Of a stretch of 64,000 bases of DNA, positions 25,212 to 34,655 are shown piece after piece (position 1 is the first letter of the stretch; every line of letters begins with the position of its first letter). Source of the DNA: Algoriphagus algorifonticola (GTDB lineage Bacteria; Bacteroidota; Bacteroidia; Cytophagales; Cyclobacteriaceae); assembly GCF_007655305.1 (NCBI RefSeq), contig NZ_VLOG01000039.1:159983-223982 (forward strand), given 5' to 3'. The notes below the pieces were generated by a model. The model was not told where the DNA came from. It saw nothing but the letters and a program-made list of their open reading frames with translations, and searched no databases. The position numbers and the translations under genes were made by a program.

Positions 25212-26908
25212 GTTTAATTGATTGGATTGTACTCTTTGGAACCTTGGGTTCCATCGCTGCTTATGGTATTTATATGACCAGAGGCAAAAAGAACCTAGAT
25301 TCTTACCTAAGAGGGGGCAATACTATGAACTGGTGGACCATAGGGCTTTCAATTATGGCGACTCAGGCTTCTGCTATTACTTTTCTCAGCACACCAGGGC
25401 AGGCTTATGAAAGTGGAATGGGCTTTATCCAATTCTATTTCGGCTTGCCATTGGCTATGATCATTATCTCAGTTTTTTTTATTCCTATTTATTACAAACT
25501 GAAAGTCTACACTGCTTATGAGTTTCTGGAAAATCGTTTTGATTTAAAAACCAGAACACTCGCAGCCTTATTATTTATAGTGCAAAGAGGGCTAGCGGCA
25601 GGAATTACCATTTATGCGCCGGCGATCATCCTATCTACCTTATTAGGCTGGAACTTAACCTGGACTGTAATTTTCATTGGGGTTATTGTCATTATTTACA
25701 CCGTTTCAGGAGGAACTAAGGCAGTGTCCATTACGCAAAAGCAGCAAATGGCAGTAATGATGGGAGGGATGATTTTGGCAGGAATTATAGTGATACAGCT
25801 GATACCTGTTTCATTAACTGAGGCGCTGCACGTGGCTGGAAAAATGGAAAAACTGAATATCGTCACCTTTGAATTTGATCCTTCTGATCGATATAATGTC
25901 TGGTCAGGGATGACTGCAGCGGTATTTTTGTTTTTATCTTATTTCGGAGCAGATCAAAGTCAGGTTCAGAGATATTTATCCGGTCAGTCCCTCGCTCAAA
26001 GCCGAATGGGGTTGATAATGAATGGTTTTTTAAAGATTCCAATGCAATTCATTATTCTTTTCATCGGAGTAATGGTTTTCGTTTTTTATCAATTCTATCA
26101 GCCTCCAGTCATATTCAATCAGGTTCAAACAGAAAAATTGGAAGATAGTCCTTACTCTGAGGAATATCAGGTTCTGAAAGACAATTACACTCGAAATTTT
26201 GAAACGAGTAAGTCCAGCTATATGGAAATGTTGGCAGCGATTGAAAAAGAAGATGAGGCCAAAGAAAGAGAGTTGCAGCAGCAACTTCAAACACTCAAGG
26301 CAGAGCAAAATCAAATAAGGGATGATGTAAAGGAGTTAATTGTCAAAAATGATCCTGTTGCTGAAACTAGGGATACGGATTATGTATTCATGCGCTTTGT
26401 CATGGATCATTTACCAAAAGGAATCATTGGGTTACTCTTTGCGGTGATATTTTCAGCGGCTATGTCATCCAGTGCCTCAGAGTTGAACTCATTGGGATCT
26501 ACAACTACCATAGACCTTTATAAGCGTTCAATGAAAAAGGATGGAACGGATAATCATTACGTCTTTTCTTCTAAATTCTTCACCGCATTTTGGGGGGCAG
26601 GGGCTATATTATTCGCCATATACGCTTCCCTTTTTGAAAATCTAATCCAAGCTGTGAATTTGTTGGGATCCTTGTTTTATGGAACAATCCTTGGAATTTT
26701 CTTGGTAGGATTTCTGATGAAGTGGGTGAAAGGGCAAGCTGTTTTTATATCAGCATTGATGTCACAAGCCCTGATTTTATTGATTCATTTCAGAAATGGT
26801 GTAGGCCTTTTTGGAATTGAATGGGAAATAGGATTTCTCTGGTACAATGCCATCGGATGTTTGTCTGTAATGCTATTCAGTACAATCATACAGGCTATAA
26901 AAAAATAA
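25208..26908 (+). CDS. Sodium:solute symporter (SSS family)
   Basis: A 566-residue multi-span transporter of the SSS (LeuT-fold) family that imports a solute with Na+. The N-terminus (LRGGNTMNWWTIGLSIMATQASAITFLSTPG, described here by its R-G-G, W-x-x-G-S and S-A-I-T-F positions, residues ~35-65) and IVIIYTVSGGTKAVS are typical, as is the helix MSSSASELNSLGSTTTIDLYKR with conserved Ser/Thr. A hydrophilic coiled-coil insert of ~75 residues (about 305-385) lies between spans; similar inserts occur in some Bacteroidota members. It overlaps the small membrane ORF by 4 bp and follows the PIG-L deacetylase, suggesting a sugar or amino-sugar substrate. Confidence 0.9.
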   Translation: MSLIDWIVLFGTLGSIAAYGIYMTRGKKNLDSYLRGGNTMNWWTIGLSIMATQASAITFLSTPGQAYESGMGFIQFYFGLPLAMIIISVFFIPIYYKLKVYTAYEFLENRFDLKTRTLAALLFIVQRGLAAGITIYAPAIILSTLLGWNLTWTVIFIGVIVIIYTVSGGTKAVSITQKQQMAVMMGGMILAGIIVIQLIPVSLTEALHVAGKMEKLNIVTFEFDPSDRYNVWSGMTAAVFLFLSYFGADQSQVQRYLSGQSLAQSRMGLIMNGFLKIPMQFIILFIGVMVFVFYQFYQPPVIFNQVQTEKLEDSPYSEEYQVLKDNYTRNFETSKSSYMEMLAAIEKEDEAKERELQQQLQTLKAEQNQIRDDVKELIVKNDPVAETRDTDYVFMRFVMDHLPKGIIGLLFAVIFSAAMSSSASELNSLGSTTTIDLYKRSMKKDGTDNHYVFSSKFFTAFWGAGAILFAIYASLFENLIQAVNLLGSLFYGTILGIFLVGFLMKWVKGQAVFISALMSQALILLIHFRNGVGLFGIEWEIGFLWYNAIGCLSVMLFSTIIQAIKK

Positions 26909-26932
26909 AGGTTCCTCCAAAAGAGGAACCTT
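26908..26932. terminator. Bidirectional terminator between convergent genes
   Basis: AAGGTTCCTC (26908-26917) and GAGGAACCTT (26923-26932) form a 10-bp stem with a 5-nt loop. On the minus strand it is followed by TATTTTTTTA, so it mainly terminates the DUF2911 gene. On the plus strand the U-tract is poor. Confidence 0.7.
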
Positions 26933-26956
26933 AAAGAAATCTTATCGTGAAGATTA

Positions 26957-27805
26957 TTAATCCAAACTTTTGATCAATCGCTCATTGAGCCCTACATAAT
27001 CAGGGTTTTTAGCTTCTTCAGCCAGTTTCATGGATTCTTGTGCAGACGTTTTTGCGGCTTCCTTTTTACCTAATTTGGCTTCAATTTTAGCTTTAAGATG
27101 CATGGTCCAATATTTTGGATCTGAGGATACAGATTCAGAAATCCACTCATACGCTTGGTCTAGATCTTTATTATTGGTGAAGTAATAGTTAGATGCAGCA
27201 TAAAGTAGGCTTGGATCTTTGGTTTTAGTATCGATTACATTTTCCTTGATTTGCGCCATCACAATAGGATCTACCTCTGTTGTGATTCTAAAATCCACTC
27301 TGGTATTTTCCCATTTCATAGAAAGGTCAGCTCCATTATCAGTCATGTTATTGAAGCTGATTTCAAAAGTTTCGTACTTTCTGCTTAGTTTATTGGGGGT
27401 AACATCAAACCTGAGAATATCATCTTCTGGGCTATATCCAATCGCTCCCCAAAGCTGAGTGTTTTTGGATAGAACTACTGTCCACTTATTTTTCCCCGGA
27501 ATGCTGTATAAGGCATATTTACCCTTTGGAATGCTATTACCTTGGATATTTACTTCTGTTGAAAATTCAACGGTAGTTGCCGAATTGGCACCGGTTCTCC
27601 AAACCTGTCCAAAGGGAACTAATTCCCCGAAAATTTTTCTTCCTTTGGTACTTGGTCTGGAATAATCTACAGTGACATCTGTTAAACCTACTTTCTGAGA
27701 AATTTTGGCAGAAGGTGATGCCTGAGGCATTTGAATTTGCTGTGCGAACCCAAAACTGAAGGAAAATAGGGTAAATAATAAAATTGGAATAATTGACTTT
27801 CTCAT
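26957..27805 (-). CDS. DUF2911 domain protein
   Basis: A 282-residue secreted protein with a signal peptide (about 1-21, ending GFAQ). Residues ~25-175 match DUF2911: AKISQKVGLTDVTVDYSRPS, KGRKIFGELVPFGQVWRTGAN and IPKGKYALYSIPG are hallmarks of this Bacteroidota domain of unknown function. The C-terminal 100 residues (YAASNYYFTNNKDLDQAYEW; AKIEAKLGKKEAAKTSAQES) look like a pair of TPR-type helices, which many members carry. It is likely monocistronic, with its own terminator. The role is unknown. Confidence 0.9.
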   Translation of the reverse strand: MRKSIIPILLFTLFSFSFGFAQQIQMPQASPSAKISQKVGLTDVTVDYSRPSTKGRKIFGELVPFGQVWRTGANSATTVEFSTEVNIQGNSIPKGKYALYSIPGKNKWTVVLSKNTQLWGAIGYSPEDDILRFDVTPNKLSRKYETFEISFNNMTDNGADLSMKWENTRVDFRITTEVDPIVMAQIKENVIDTKTKDPSLLYAASNYYFTNNKDLDQAYEWISESVSSDPKYWTMHLKAKIEAKLGKKEAAKTSAQESMKLAEEAKNPDYVGLNERLIKSLD

Positions 27806-28042
27806 TGATATAAATTTAGTTTAAATGCGTTTTGTTAAGCTTCAAAGACGCATCAATTTATATGCCTTTAAATACCATTGCGGTATATTGGAATGAATTT
27901 TTTATTGCCTTTGTTTTAAGCTATAACTGTCTAACAGGGCTTAAAATTCTAACAAGCTCAAAAATAATTTCTTTTTTGATCAGTGGGCCTATGATTCTTT
28001 GCAGTTATTCGAAAGGAGTAAAGGAATTTAGAACTTTGCATT

Positions 28043-28963
28043 ATGAATTTAGCAATCATTTGTCCGGGGAAGAATCCAGAACCATGGATTGAAGCATTAA
28101 AGTCTTACCAAGAAGACCTAGATATTCAGGTTTATCCAGAAATTACTGAACCTGAGAAAGTTGAAGCAGTTCTTGTTTGGCAGCATCCCAAAGGGATTTT
28201 ATCTGATTTTCCGAATCTGAAGCTAGTTAGTTCTATGGGAGCTGGCGTTGATCATATTTTAACTGATCCCAGTATTCCGGCTCACCTTCCCATTGTTCGA
28301 ATCGTAGATGATAGACTCACTTGGTCTATGACCAATTATGTGGTGATGGGAGTGTTGAACTACCATAGACAAATCACCCGATATCAAAAGGATCAAAAGC
28401 GTAAAGTTTGGGATATGAGTAATCCTGAGATTCCAGTTAAAGTTGGTGTCATGGGAGTAGGGGCTTTAGGCTATGATGTTTTGGAAAAGTTAGATTTTAT
28501 GGGCTTTGAAGTCGCTGGTCTTGGTTTTACTGCCAAAGAGAATTTCAAGTTCCCATATTATACCAAAGAGCAACTGAATGAATTTTTGCAGGAAATAAAT
28601 GTGGTCGTTTGTCTTTTACCACTAACCAAGGATACTGAGAATATACTTGATATGGAATTTTTCAAATCCTGTCAAAAAGGGACTTATTTGATCAATGTGG
28701 CTAGAGGAAAACATTTGGTAGAAGAGGATTTAATCAATGCTATAAATGAAGGATATATCTCAGGTGCCTTGCTTGACGTTTACAGAAAAGAGCCCTTACC
28801 AAAAAATCATCTATTTTGGGATCAAGAAAAAATCACCATTACTCCTCATATTGCTAGTGTTACTAACCCAAAAGCTGCCGTTCCTCAAATTTTAGAAAAC
28901 TTTAGTAGAGTTAAGAATAACCATGAACTATTAAATTCCGTAGACCGTGAAAAAGGATATTAA
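28043..28963 (+). CDS. Glyoxylate/hydroxypyruvate reductase A-like hydroxyacid dehydrogenase
   Basis: A 306-residue NAD(P)-dependent D-2-hydroxyacid dehydrogenase. The Rossmann motif GVGALG is at 138-143; the catalytic Arg221 (INVARGKHL), Glu250 (DVYRKEPLP) and His269 (TPHIAS) are all present. The short N-terminal substrate domain (SSMGAGVDHIL) is as in GhrA-type enzymes that reduce glyoxylate and hydroxypyruvate in the cytoplasm. Ten bases later comes a universal stress protein gene on the same strand, so the two are probably co-transcribed. Cofactor preference was not determined. Confidence 0.88.
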   Translation: MNLAIICPGKNPEPWIEALKSYQEDLDIQVYPEITEPEKVEAVLVWQHPKGILSDFPNLKLVSSMGAGVDHILTDPSIPAHLPIVRIVDDRLTWSMTNYVVMGVLNYHRQITRYQKDQKRKVWDMSNPEIPVKVGVMGVGALGYDVLEKLDFMGFEVAGLGFTAKENFKFPYYTKEQLNEFLQEINVVVCLLPLTKDTENILDMEFFKSCQKGTYLINVARGKHLVEEDLINAINEGYISGALLDVYRKEPLPKNHLFWDQEKITITPHIASVTNPKAAVPQILENFSRVKNNHELLNSVDREKGY

Positions 28964-28972
28964 ACTGCACGA

Positions 28973-29815
28973 ATGAATAAAACACATACTATACTTTGTC
29001 CGACTGATTTTTCTGAGTGTTCTCTGAATGCAATTGAATATGCTGCTAGGATAGGAGAAAAGTATAATTCAAGGCTAATTCTGTTTCATGTAGCCAATAC
29101 GGAAGATTATCTTAAGCTATCTCCTATGGACATCAACGCTGTTTATCAGATGGATTTTTTAAAAGATAAACTTAAAAGCTTGCATAAAGCGATAGAACGG
29201 GAGAGTTTGCCAAATGGATTGGAATCCTGTGAGTGGAAAATAGTAGATGGAAAAATTGTGGAAGAATCCCTGTCTTTGGCAAAAGAAGTCAAGGCGGATA
29301 TTATTGTTGTGGGAACCGAAGGAATGAATGAGTTAAGGAAAAATATTATCGGTTCTAGAGCGAGTAAAATAGTAGAGCAATCCGAAATAGATGTTTTGGT
29401 AGTCCCAAGAAAAGTATTTTTCAAGAGACCTAAAAAATTGATTTTTGCCACCAATTATTTGGAAGAAGATAAATTGGCCGTGCAAAAAATCATAGATCTT
29501 GCCAGGTACTATGATGCTGAGGTGGATATAGTTCATGCGAGTCAGGGTAAACGTGCCACGGATAAATCTCTTCATCAAATTATGACAGATGAACTTAGGC
29601 CCTTTATCAAGTATGATAAGGTCAACTATGTGTTGAAAAGCTTCCGCGACGATCTGGCTTTGGGTTTGGAAAATTACCTGCAAACCTCCAAAGGGGATAT
29701 GCTGATAACTCTCAGTGAAAAGAAGGATTTTTTCGACCGGGTATTTACTAGGAGTCTTTCAAAAAAAATGGCTTATTTCATCAATAAGCCACTTTGGGTA
29801 ATCAAAGGTTTTTGA
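28973..29815 (+). CDS. Tandem-domain universal stress protein
   Basis: A 280-residue protein with two UspA-like domains. The first (about 5-145) starts TILCPTDFSECSLNAIEYA and has the ATP-binding signature G-x2-G-x9-G-S as GTEG...IIGS, followed by VEQSEIDVLVVPR. The second (about 150-280) starts KKLIFATNYLEEDKLAV and lacks a clean glycine loop (ITLSEKKDFFDRVFTRSLSKK), so only the first domain probably binds ATP. Such proteins help survival under stress in the cytoplasm. Its stop lies one base from the stop of the convergent TPR gene. Confidence 0.9.
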   Translation: MNKTHTILCPTDFSECSLNAIEYAARIGEKYNSRLILFHVANTEDYLKLSPMDINAVYQMDFLKDKLKSLHKAIERESLPNGLESCEWKIVDGKIVEESLSLAKEVKADIIVVGTEGMNELRKNIIGSRASKIVEQSEIDVLVVPRKVFFKRPKKLIFATNYLEEDKLAVQKIIDLARYYDAEVDIVHASQGKRATDKSLHQIMTDELRPFIKYDKVNYVLKSFRDDLALGLENYLQTSKGDMLITLSEKKDFFDRVFTRSLSKKMAYFINKPLWVIKGF

Positions 29816-29816
29816 T

Positions 29817-30506
29817 TTATTGAAAAGGTTTTTTCAGGAAAGTAATAAACTCTTTCCTGGCCTTTTCATCCACAATTACTGATTTTAAAGTTTTGAAAAA
29901 ATAGGATAAAGTCAGCTTTTCTTCCTCTTTGGCAATGGGCTGAATAGGCTTCTTTTCTTCAGTTCCAATCTTCGGAAGTGCGTCTTCTTGATCTTGGTTT
30001 GGTTTGTATCCTACCAATTCATCCGCTTTTTCAAAACTCTTTTTTGAATGTGACTGATAGCCGAGTTTTTCTTCCACCAATCCTTTATTGTTATAAGCTA
30101 CTGCATCCTCAGGATCCAGTTCAATTGCTTTTTCATAATCCTCAATAGCTCCCTTCAAATCACCGATTCTGTCTTTGAAAAAAGCCCTGCTGCTATATCT
30201 ATAGGGATTGGATGGGTCTAAGTTAGCTGCCTTATCAAATTCAGTTAAGGCTTCTTCATTTCTTTTGAGCAGGTGAAGAACAACAGCTCTATCAGAAATG
30301 AAATTGGTATTGTATGGTTCCAGGGCTACGATTTTATCAAAATCAGCCAAGGCATTTTCTGTTTGACCTAGCCTGGATAGTATTCTCCCTCTATATAAAA
30401 GCAACTCTGTGGAAGAGTCATCCTTTTCTATCAGGAAGTTAAAAACCTCTAGCGCTTCCTGAAACTTACCTTCTTTATATAAACTGATACCTGTTTCGAA
30501 ATTCAT
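29817..30506 (-). CDS. Cytoplasmic TPR protein
   Basis: A 229-residue protein from the ATG at 30506 (a TTG two codons upstream is less likely). At least four TPR units fill residues 1-150: GISLYKEGKFQEALEVFNFL, GRILSRLGQTENALADFDKI, a unit containing LLKRNEEALTEFDKAANLDPSN and one with KGAIEDYEKAIELDPEDAV. The C-terminal 75 residues are charged and end in a helix (ARKEFITFLKKPFQ). No signal peptide, so cytoplasmic or peripheral. It faces the Usp gene tail to tail and is divergent from holA. Partner unknown. Confidence 0.85.
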   Translation of the reverse strand: MNFETGISLYKEGKFQEALEVFNFLIEKDDSSTELLLYRGRILSRLGQTENALADFDKIVALEPYNTNFISDRAVVLHLLKRNEEALTEFDKAANLDPSNPYRYSSRAFFKDRIGDLKGAIEDYEKAIELDPEDAVAYNNKGLVEEKLGYQSHSKKSFEKADELVGYKPNQDQEDALPKIGTEEKKPIQPIAKEEEKLTLSYFFKTLKSVIVDEKARKEFITFLKKPFQ

Positions 30507-30626
30507 ATTCAATCGTTTTATTTAATACAAAATTAAGCCCTGAATAGTTTAGCCAAATAAACTTCCTTTGGTTTTTGTTCCCATTCGGACTGTCCTGTTA
30601 TCTTTAAAGCCGAATCAATTGAGTCT

Positions 30627-31649
30627 ATGCCACAGAATCCAGTTAATGTTCTTAAAGATCTGCAAGGAGGGAAATTTGCTCCTATTTATTTTTTAGATGG
30701 AGAAGAGCCTTTTTACGTGGATTTGATTACCAGTTTTATTGAGAAAAATGCCATTGCTGAGCATGAGAAAAGCTTCAATCAAATTGTGCTTTATGGAAAA
30801 GATTCCAATATGGGGTTGATTCTCAACAATGCCCGAAAGTTTCCAATGATGGCTGAAAGGCAAGTAGTCATTGTCAAGGAATTTCAGAGTTTACCAGATC
30901 TAGGCAAAGAGGATTCAGTAAAGCTTTTGCAGGGATATCTTCAAAATCCTTTGCCCAGCACCATTTTAGTTCTGGCGCATAAGCATAAAAAATTGGATGG
31001 TAGATCTGCGCTATACAGAGACTTAGATAAAAAAGCAGTCTATGTAAGATCTGATAAAGTTCAGGATTATAAACTTCCGGCTTGGATAGATGCTTATTTC
31101 AAAGATATGGGGCATAGCATTGAACCCAAAGCTTGTCAATTATTAGCAGACTCCATTGGAAATAACCTGGAGGTATTGACCAATGAGGTAGGTAAAATGT
31201 TGATCAATTTTCAGGGAGCCACTCAGGTAACTGTAGATCATATCTCCAAGTACATTGGCATCAATAAGGATTACAACAATTTTGAATTACTCAAAGCGAT
31301 TGGTTTTCGGGATGTGGGAAAAGCTAATAAAATCATTCACTACTTTTCTCAGAATCCAAAAGCACATCCGGTAATTCCACTTTTCTCCCTGATTTACAAT
31401 TACTTTACCAGGATAGCGCTGATTCATCAATCCAAGGTATATTCAGATTCCCAGGTAGCCAGTGTAATCGGAGTTCCTCCCTTTGTTGCAAAGGAATACG
31501 TGATCGCAGCCAGAAACTATAAATTGGGCAAGGTAATTGAGGTGTTCAGATACATCAAAGAGGCTGATCTTCGTTTTAAAGGAGTTGACTCCGGAAGTTT
31601 GAGCGAATCAGAAAACCTCCGCGAGCTTGTGTATAAGATTTTACACTGA
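30627..31649 (+). CDS. holA: DNA polymerase III subunit delta
   Basis: A 340-residue clamp-loader subunit that opens the beta sliding clamp. The start (LKDLQGGKFAPIYFLDGEEPFYVDLI) is typical of HolA, with the degenerate P-loop position, then a helix KFPMMAERQVVIVKEFQSL that is part of the clamp-binding face, and the C-terminal collar domain (ANKIIHYFSQNPKAHPVIPLFSLIYNYF; FKGVDSGSLSESENLRELVYKIL). Length is normal. The next gene, an envelope TPR protein, starts 16 bp later on the same strand, and the chain continues to trmB. Confidence 0.92.
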   Translation: MPQNPVNVLKDLQGGKFAPIYFLDGEEPFYVDLITSFIEKNAIAEHEKSFNQIVLYGKDSNMGLILNNARKFPMMAERQVVIVKEFQSLPDLGKEDSVKLLQGYLQNPLPSTILVLAHKHKKLDGRSALYRDLDKKAVYVRSDKVQDYKLPAWIDAYFKDMGHSIEPKACQLLADSIGNNLEVLTNEVGKMLINFQGATQVTVDHISKYIGINKDYNNFELLKAIGFRDVGKANKIIHYFSQNPKAHPVIPLFSLIYNYFTRIALIHQSKVYSDSQVASVIGVPPFVAKEYVIAARNYKLGKVIEVFRYIKEADLRFKGVDSGSLSESENLRELVYKILH

Positions 31650-31665
31650 ACCCCTTATTCCATTT

Positions 31666-34653
31666 ATGAAATACCACCTGGTGCTTCTAGCAAGCCTGGG
31701 TCTGTGTTTGAAAGTCCAAGCTCAATCCGGTTTGTACCAAACCAGTCCCCAGCGATCTATCGATGAGCAAGTCGAGTTGTTTGATAAGCAGCTTTTTTCT
31801 GCCGCTCTTTTGGATAATCTGCAAATCCAAAACTTACCATTAAGTTCCGAACAAAGTAGAAGTGGACAACTTCATGCAGCCATGTCTGCTTTGCAGTTGG
31901 AGGCTCCCAATGGACCCGGCTTAATGAAAACCTATATACTGGAAAATGGAAATCATCCATCTGTAGCTACTGCGGGCTTATATATGGGGGATCATTTTTT
32001 CTATAAAAGAAATTATAGGGAAGCTCTAGAAGGATATAGCTTAGTCAAAAGCGAAAAATTAGATGCGGAAGCTAGGGCAGATGTATTATTTAAGCAGGGT
32101 TATGCTTACTTCCAATTGAATGAATACTCCAAGGCAGCTCCTTTTTTTGATCAAGCAAAGACTTTAAACCAACCGGTAAGTTTTGATGCCTATTATTACT
32201 CAGGATATATCGCCCTGAAAAACGGGAATTCACAGAAAGCTATCGCAGATCTTCAAGCGGCTTCTAAGTCTCAGTTTTATGCCAATAAAGTTCCTTATCT
32301 ATTGGCGGCCATGTATTATGAGCAGAAAAATTTTGATGAATTGATTTCTTACGCAGAACCCAAATTAGCATCAGTTTCTAATCTGGAAAGGAAAGAAATG
32401 ATTCACTTGTATTTGGCAGAGGCTTATTTTGCAAAAAAACAGTTTAACAAGGCAGCTGAGAATTATGATGCTTTCGTCAATGCCAGAAAAGGAGAATTGA
32501 CTCGTGAGCAGGTATATAAAGGAGGGATAGCTCAATTTGAAATCAAAAATTATCAGCGTGCAGCTGATTACTTAAAAGTCTCTGCTTCTTCTAATGATGA
32601 ATTGGGCCAAGCTTCAAGCTACTATTTAGGACATTCTTATCTCAAATTGGATAATTTCCAATTTGCCAGCACTTCTTTCAAGGCTGCTTCAACTTCCACA
32701 TTCAACAAGAATATTCAGGAGGAAGCTATTTTCAATTATGCCAAGGTCAATTTGCAAAAAGGAAGCTTTCAGGCTGGAATTTCAGGCTTGGATGAATACT
32801 TGGAAACTTATCCTCGAGGCAAATTTAAAGGCGAAGCTGAAACCCTATTATCAGAAGCTTTGATTAACACCAATGACTATCTGCGTGCAATAGAGCAGAT
32901 GGACAAAATCAACAACAAGTCACCAAGAATAAGAGAAGCCTATCAAAAAGTAGCCTTTTATCAGGCAATGGTATATTACAGGGATCAGCGATTCCCAGCC
33001 GCTATTTCTTATCTCAACAAATCTTTGGAGTATCCCATTGACAAGGATTTGATTTTGGAATCACATTTTTGGAAAGGGGAGATTTATGCTGCTTCCGGTG
33101 ATTTGAATGCTGCTATTAAATCCTATGAGACAGCGATCAATTTGGGTCGTACCACTTCAAGTTCCTACATCAATAAAAGTCTTTATGGATTAGGTTATGC
33201 CTATTTCAATAGCCAAAAATATGCTCAGGCCGAACAACAGTTTAAGACCTACACAGATAGACTCAGAAATAGGAATGATAAGGAGAATTATGGTGATGCT
33301 TTACTGAGATTAGGCGATTGCTATTATGTTCAAAAGCGATTCAGAGAAGCTGAGCAAACATTTCAATTGGCAATTACAGAAAGAAATGAAGGGATAGATT
33401 ATGCCTATTTCAGATTAGCTGTTGTACAAAATTTCCAATCAAACAATAATGCAGCATTGGCCAATCTGGAAAGGTTGATTTCAAACTATCCGAACTCGCT
33501 CTATTTAGAAGACGCACTTTTCCAACGAGGTCAGATTTTCATGGAGGAAACTCGCTACTCCGAAGCTGCCAATGCATTTACTGAATTGATCAACAAAAGA
33601 CCAAACAGTCCTTTTGTTCCTTATGCCTTGGAGGGTAGAGCTGTAGCCAATTTCTCTATGAGAAATTATGATAACACGATCAGGGATTATAGAGCAATTC
33701 TAGATCAGCATCCAAATTCGCAATCATCAGAAACGGCACTGAAAGGATTGCAGGAAACTTTGGCTTTGCAAGGAAGATCCGGCGAGTTTTGGGATTATTT
33801 AGAAAATTACAAGAGGTCCAATCCGGATGGTGGATCAGTGCAGTCTTTAGAGTTTGAAGCTGCTAAAAGCTTGTATTTTGAAAAAAGCTATTCACAGGCT
33901 ACCAGATCCTTTGAAAACTATCTGAGATCCTACCCCCAGTCTGCACAGCGTTCCGACGCATTATACTTCTTGGGAGATTCCTATTTGCAGTTGGGAGATA
34001 AAGAAAAAGCATTGGTTTCATTCAGAGCTTTGGAAAAAGAGCCTGCTTCTCCACAAAGATTGAAGGCTATTCAGAAAATTGGTAGCATAGAACTTTCCAA
34101 AGGAAATTATGAGCAGGCGATTCCTTATTTGGAGACTTCCTCTCAGAATGCAAGAACCAAAATAGAAGAAGCGGAAGCTTTGGAGGGCTTAGTGTTGGCT
34201 TATTTCCAAACACAAAAGCATAATCAAGTGATAAGCACTGCTGAGAGGCTGGAAAAACTGGATGGGATCCTACCTCAGGCTAAACCTAAAGCCCTGCTCT
34301 TCAAAGCAAAATCCCAATTAGCATTAGGTCGAAGAGATGCAGCCGAAATCAGTTTGGCAATTCTGGTGGATGGATTTAAAACTGTGCAAGGTGCAGAAGG
34401 CTTATTCCTTTTGGCAGATTCTTACAGAGCAAAAGGTCAAATTGAGCAATCTAACAATGCCATTTTTGATCTGTCAGGACCTTTTGTGGATTTTGACTAC
34501 TGGTATGGAAGGATGTTTATCCTGCTTGCCGAAAATTATATTCAATCAGGAGAAAGCTTCCAAGCGAAAGCAACACTAGAATCTATTGTAGAAAACACTC
34601 CAAATGCTGAGATTAAATCAATGGCTCAAGCTAAACTTCAAAACCTTAAATAA
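31666..34653 (+). CDS. Giant periplasmic TPR protein
   Basis: A 995-residue protein from the ATG at 31666, which opens a signal peptide (ending KVQAQ); an upstream in-frame start overlapping holA is unlikely. It consists almost entirely of TPR units, about 20 by eye, for example AEARADVLFKQGYAYFQLNE near 125-145, REAEQTFQLAITERNEG near 555, and YFLGDSYLQLGDKEKALVSF near 775. It is a long helical solenoid suited to bind peptidoglycan or envelope proteins, comparable in design to YbgF/BamD-like TPR proteins but much longer. It is followed after 2 bp by an outer-membrane barrel gene, then SPOR, ExbB, ExbD and TonB-like genes, so it probably belongs to a trans-envelope machine. Confidence 0.85.
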   Translation: MKYHLVLLASLGLCLKVQAQSGLYQTSPQRSIDEQVELFDKQLFSAALLDNLQIQNLPLSSEQSRSGQLHAAMSALQLEAPNGPGLMKTYILENGNHPSVATAGLYMGDHFFYKRNYREALEGYSLVKSEKLDAEARADVLFKQGYAYFQLNEYSKAAPFFDQAKTLNQPVSFDAYYYSGYIALKNGNSQKAIADLQAASKSQFYANKVPYLLAAMYYEQKNFDELISYAEPKLASVSNLERKEMIHLYLAEAYFAKKQFNKAAENYDAFVNARKGELTREQVYKGGIAQFEIKNYQRAADYLKVSASSNDELGQASSYYLGHSYLKLDNFQFASTSFKAASTSTFNKNIQEEAIFNYAKVNLQKGSFQAGISGLDEYLETYPRGKFKGEAETLLSEALINTNDYLRAIEQMDKINNKSPRIREAYQKVAFYQAMVYYRDQRFPAAISYLNKSLEYPIDKDLILESHFWKGEIYAASGDLNAAIKSYETAINLGRTTSSSYINKSLYGLGYAYFNSQKYAQAEQQFKTYTDRLRNRNDKENYGDALLRLGDCYYVQKRFREAEQTFQLAITERNEGIDYAYFRLAVVQNFQSNNNAALANLERLISNYPNSLYLEDALFQRGQIFMEETRYSEAANAFTELINKRPNSPFVPYALEGRAVANFSMRNYDNTIRDYRAILDQHPNSQSSETALKGLQETLALQGRSGEFWDYLENYKRSNPDGGSVQSLEFEAAKSLYFEKSYSQATRSFENYLRSYPQSAQRSDALYFLGDSYLQLGDKEKALVSFRALEKEPASPQRLKAIQKIGSIELSKGNYEQAIPYLETSSQNARTKIEEAEALEGLVLAYFQTQKHNQVISTAERLEKLDGILPQAKPKALLFKAKSQLALGRRDAAEISLAILVDGFKTVQGAEGLFLLADSYRAKGQIEQSNNAIFDLSGPFVDFDYWYGRMFILLAENYIQSGESFQAKATLESIVENTPNAEIKSMAQAKLQNLK

Positions 34654-34655
34654 TC

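Noticed and set aside
27832..28092. 86-codon plus-strand open frame
   Set aside because: It overlaps the start of the hydroxyacid dehydrogenase in another frame and has no family features; the stretch is the divergent promoter region.
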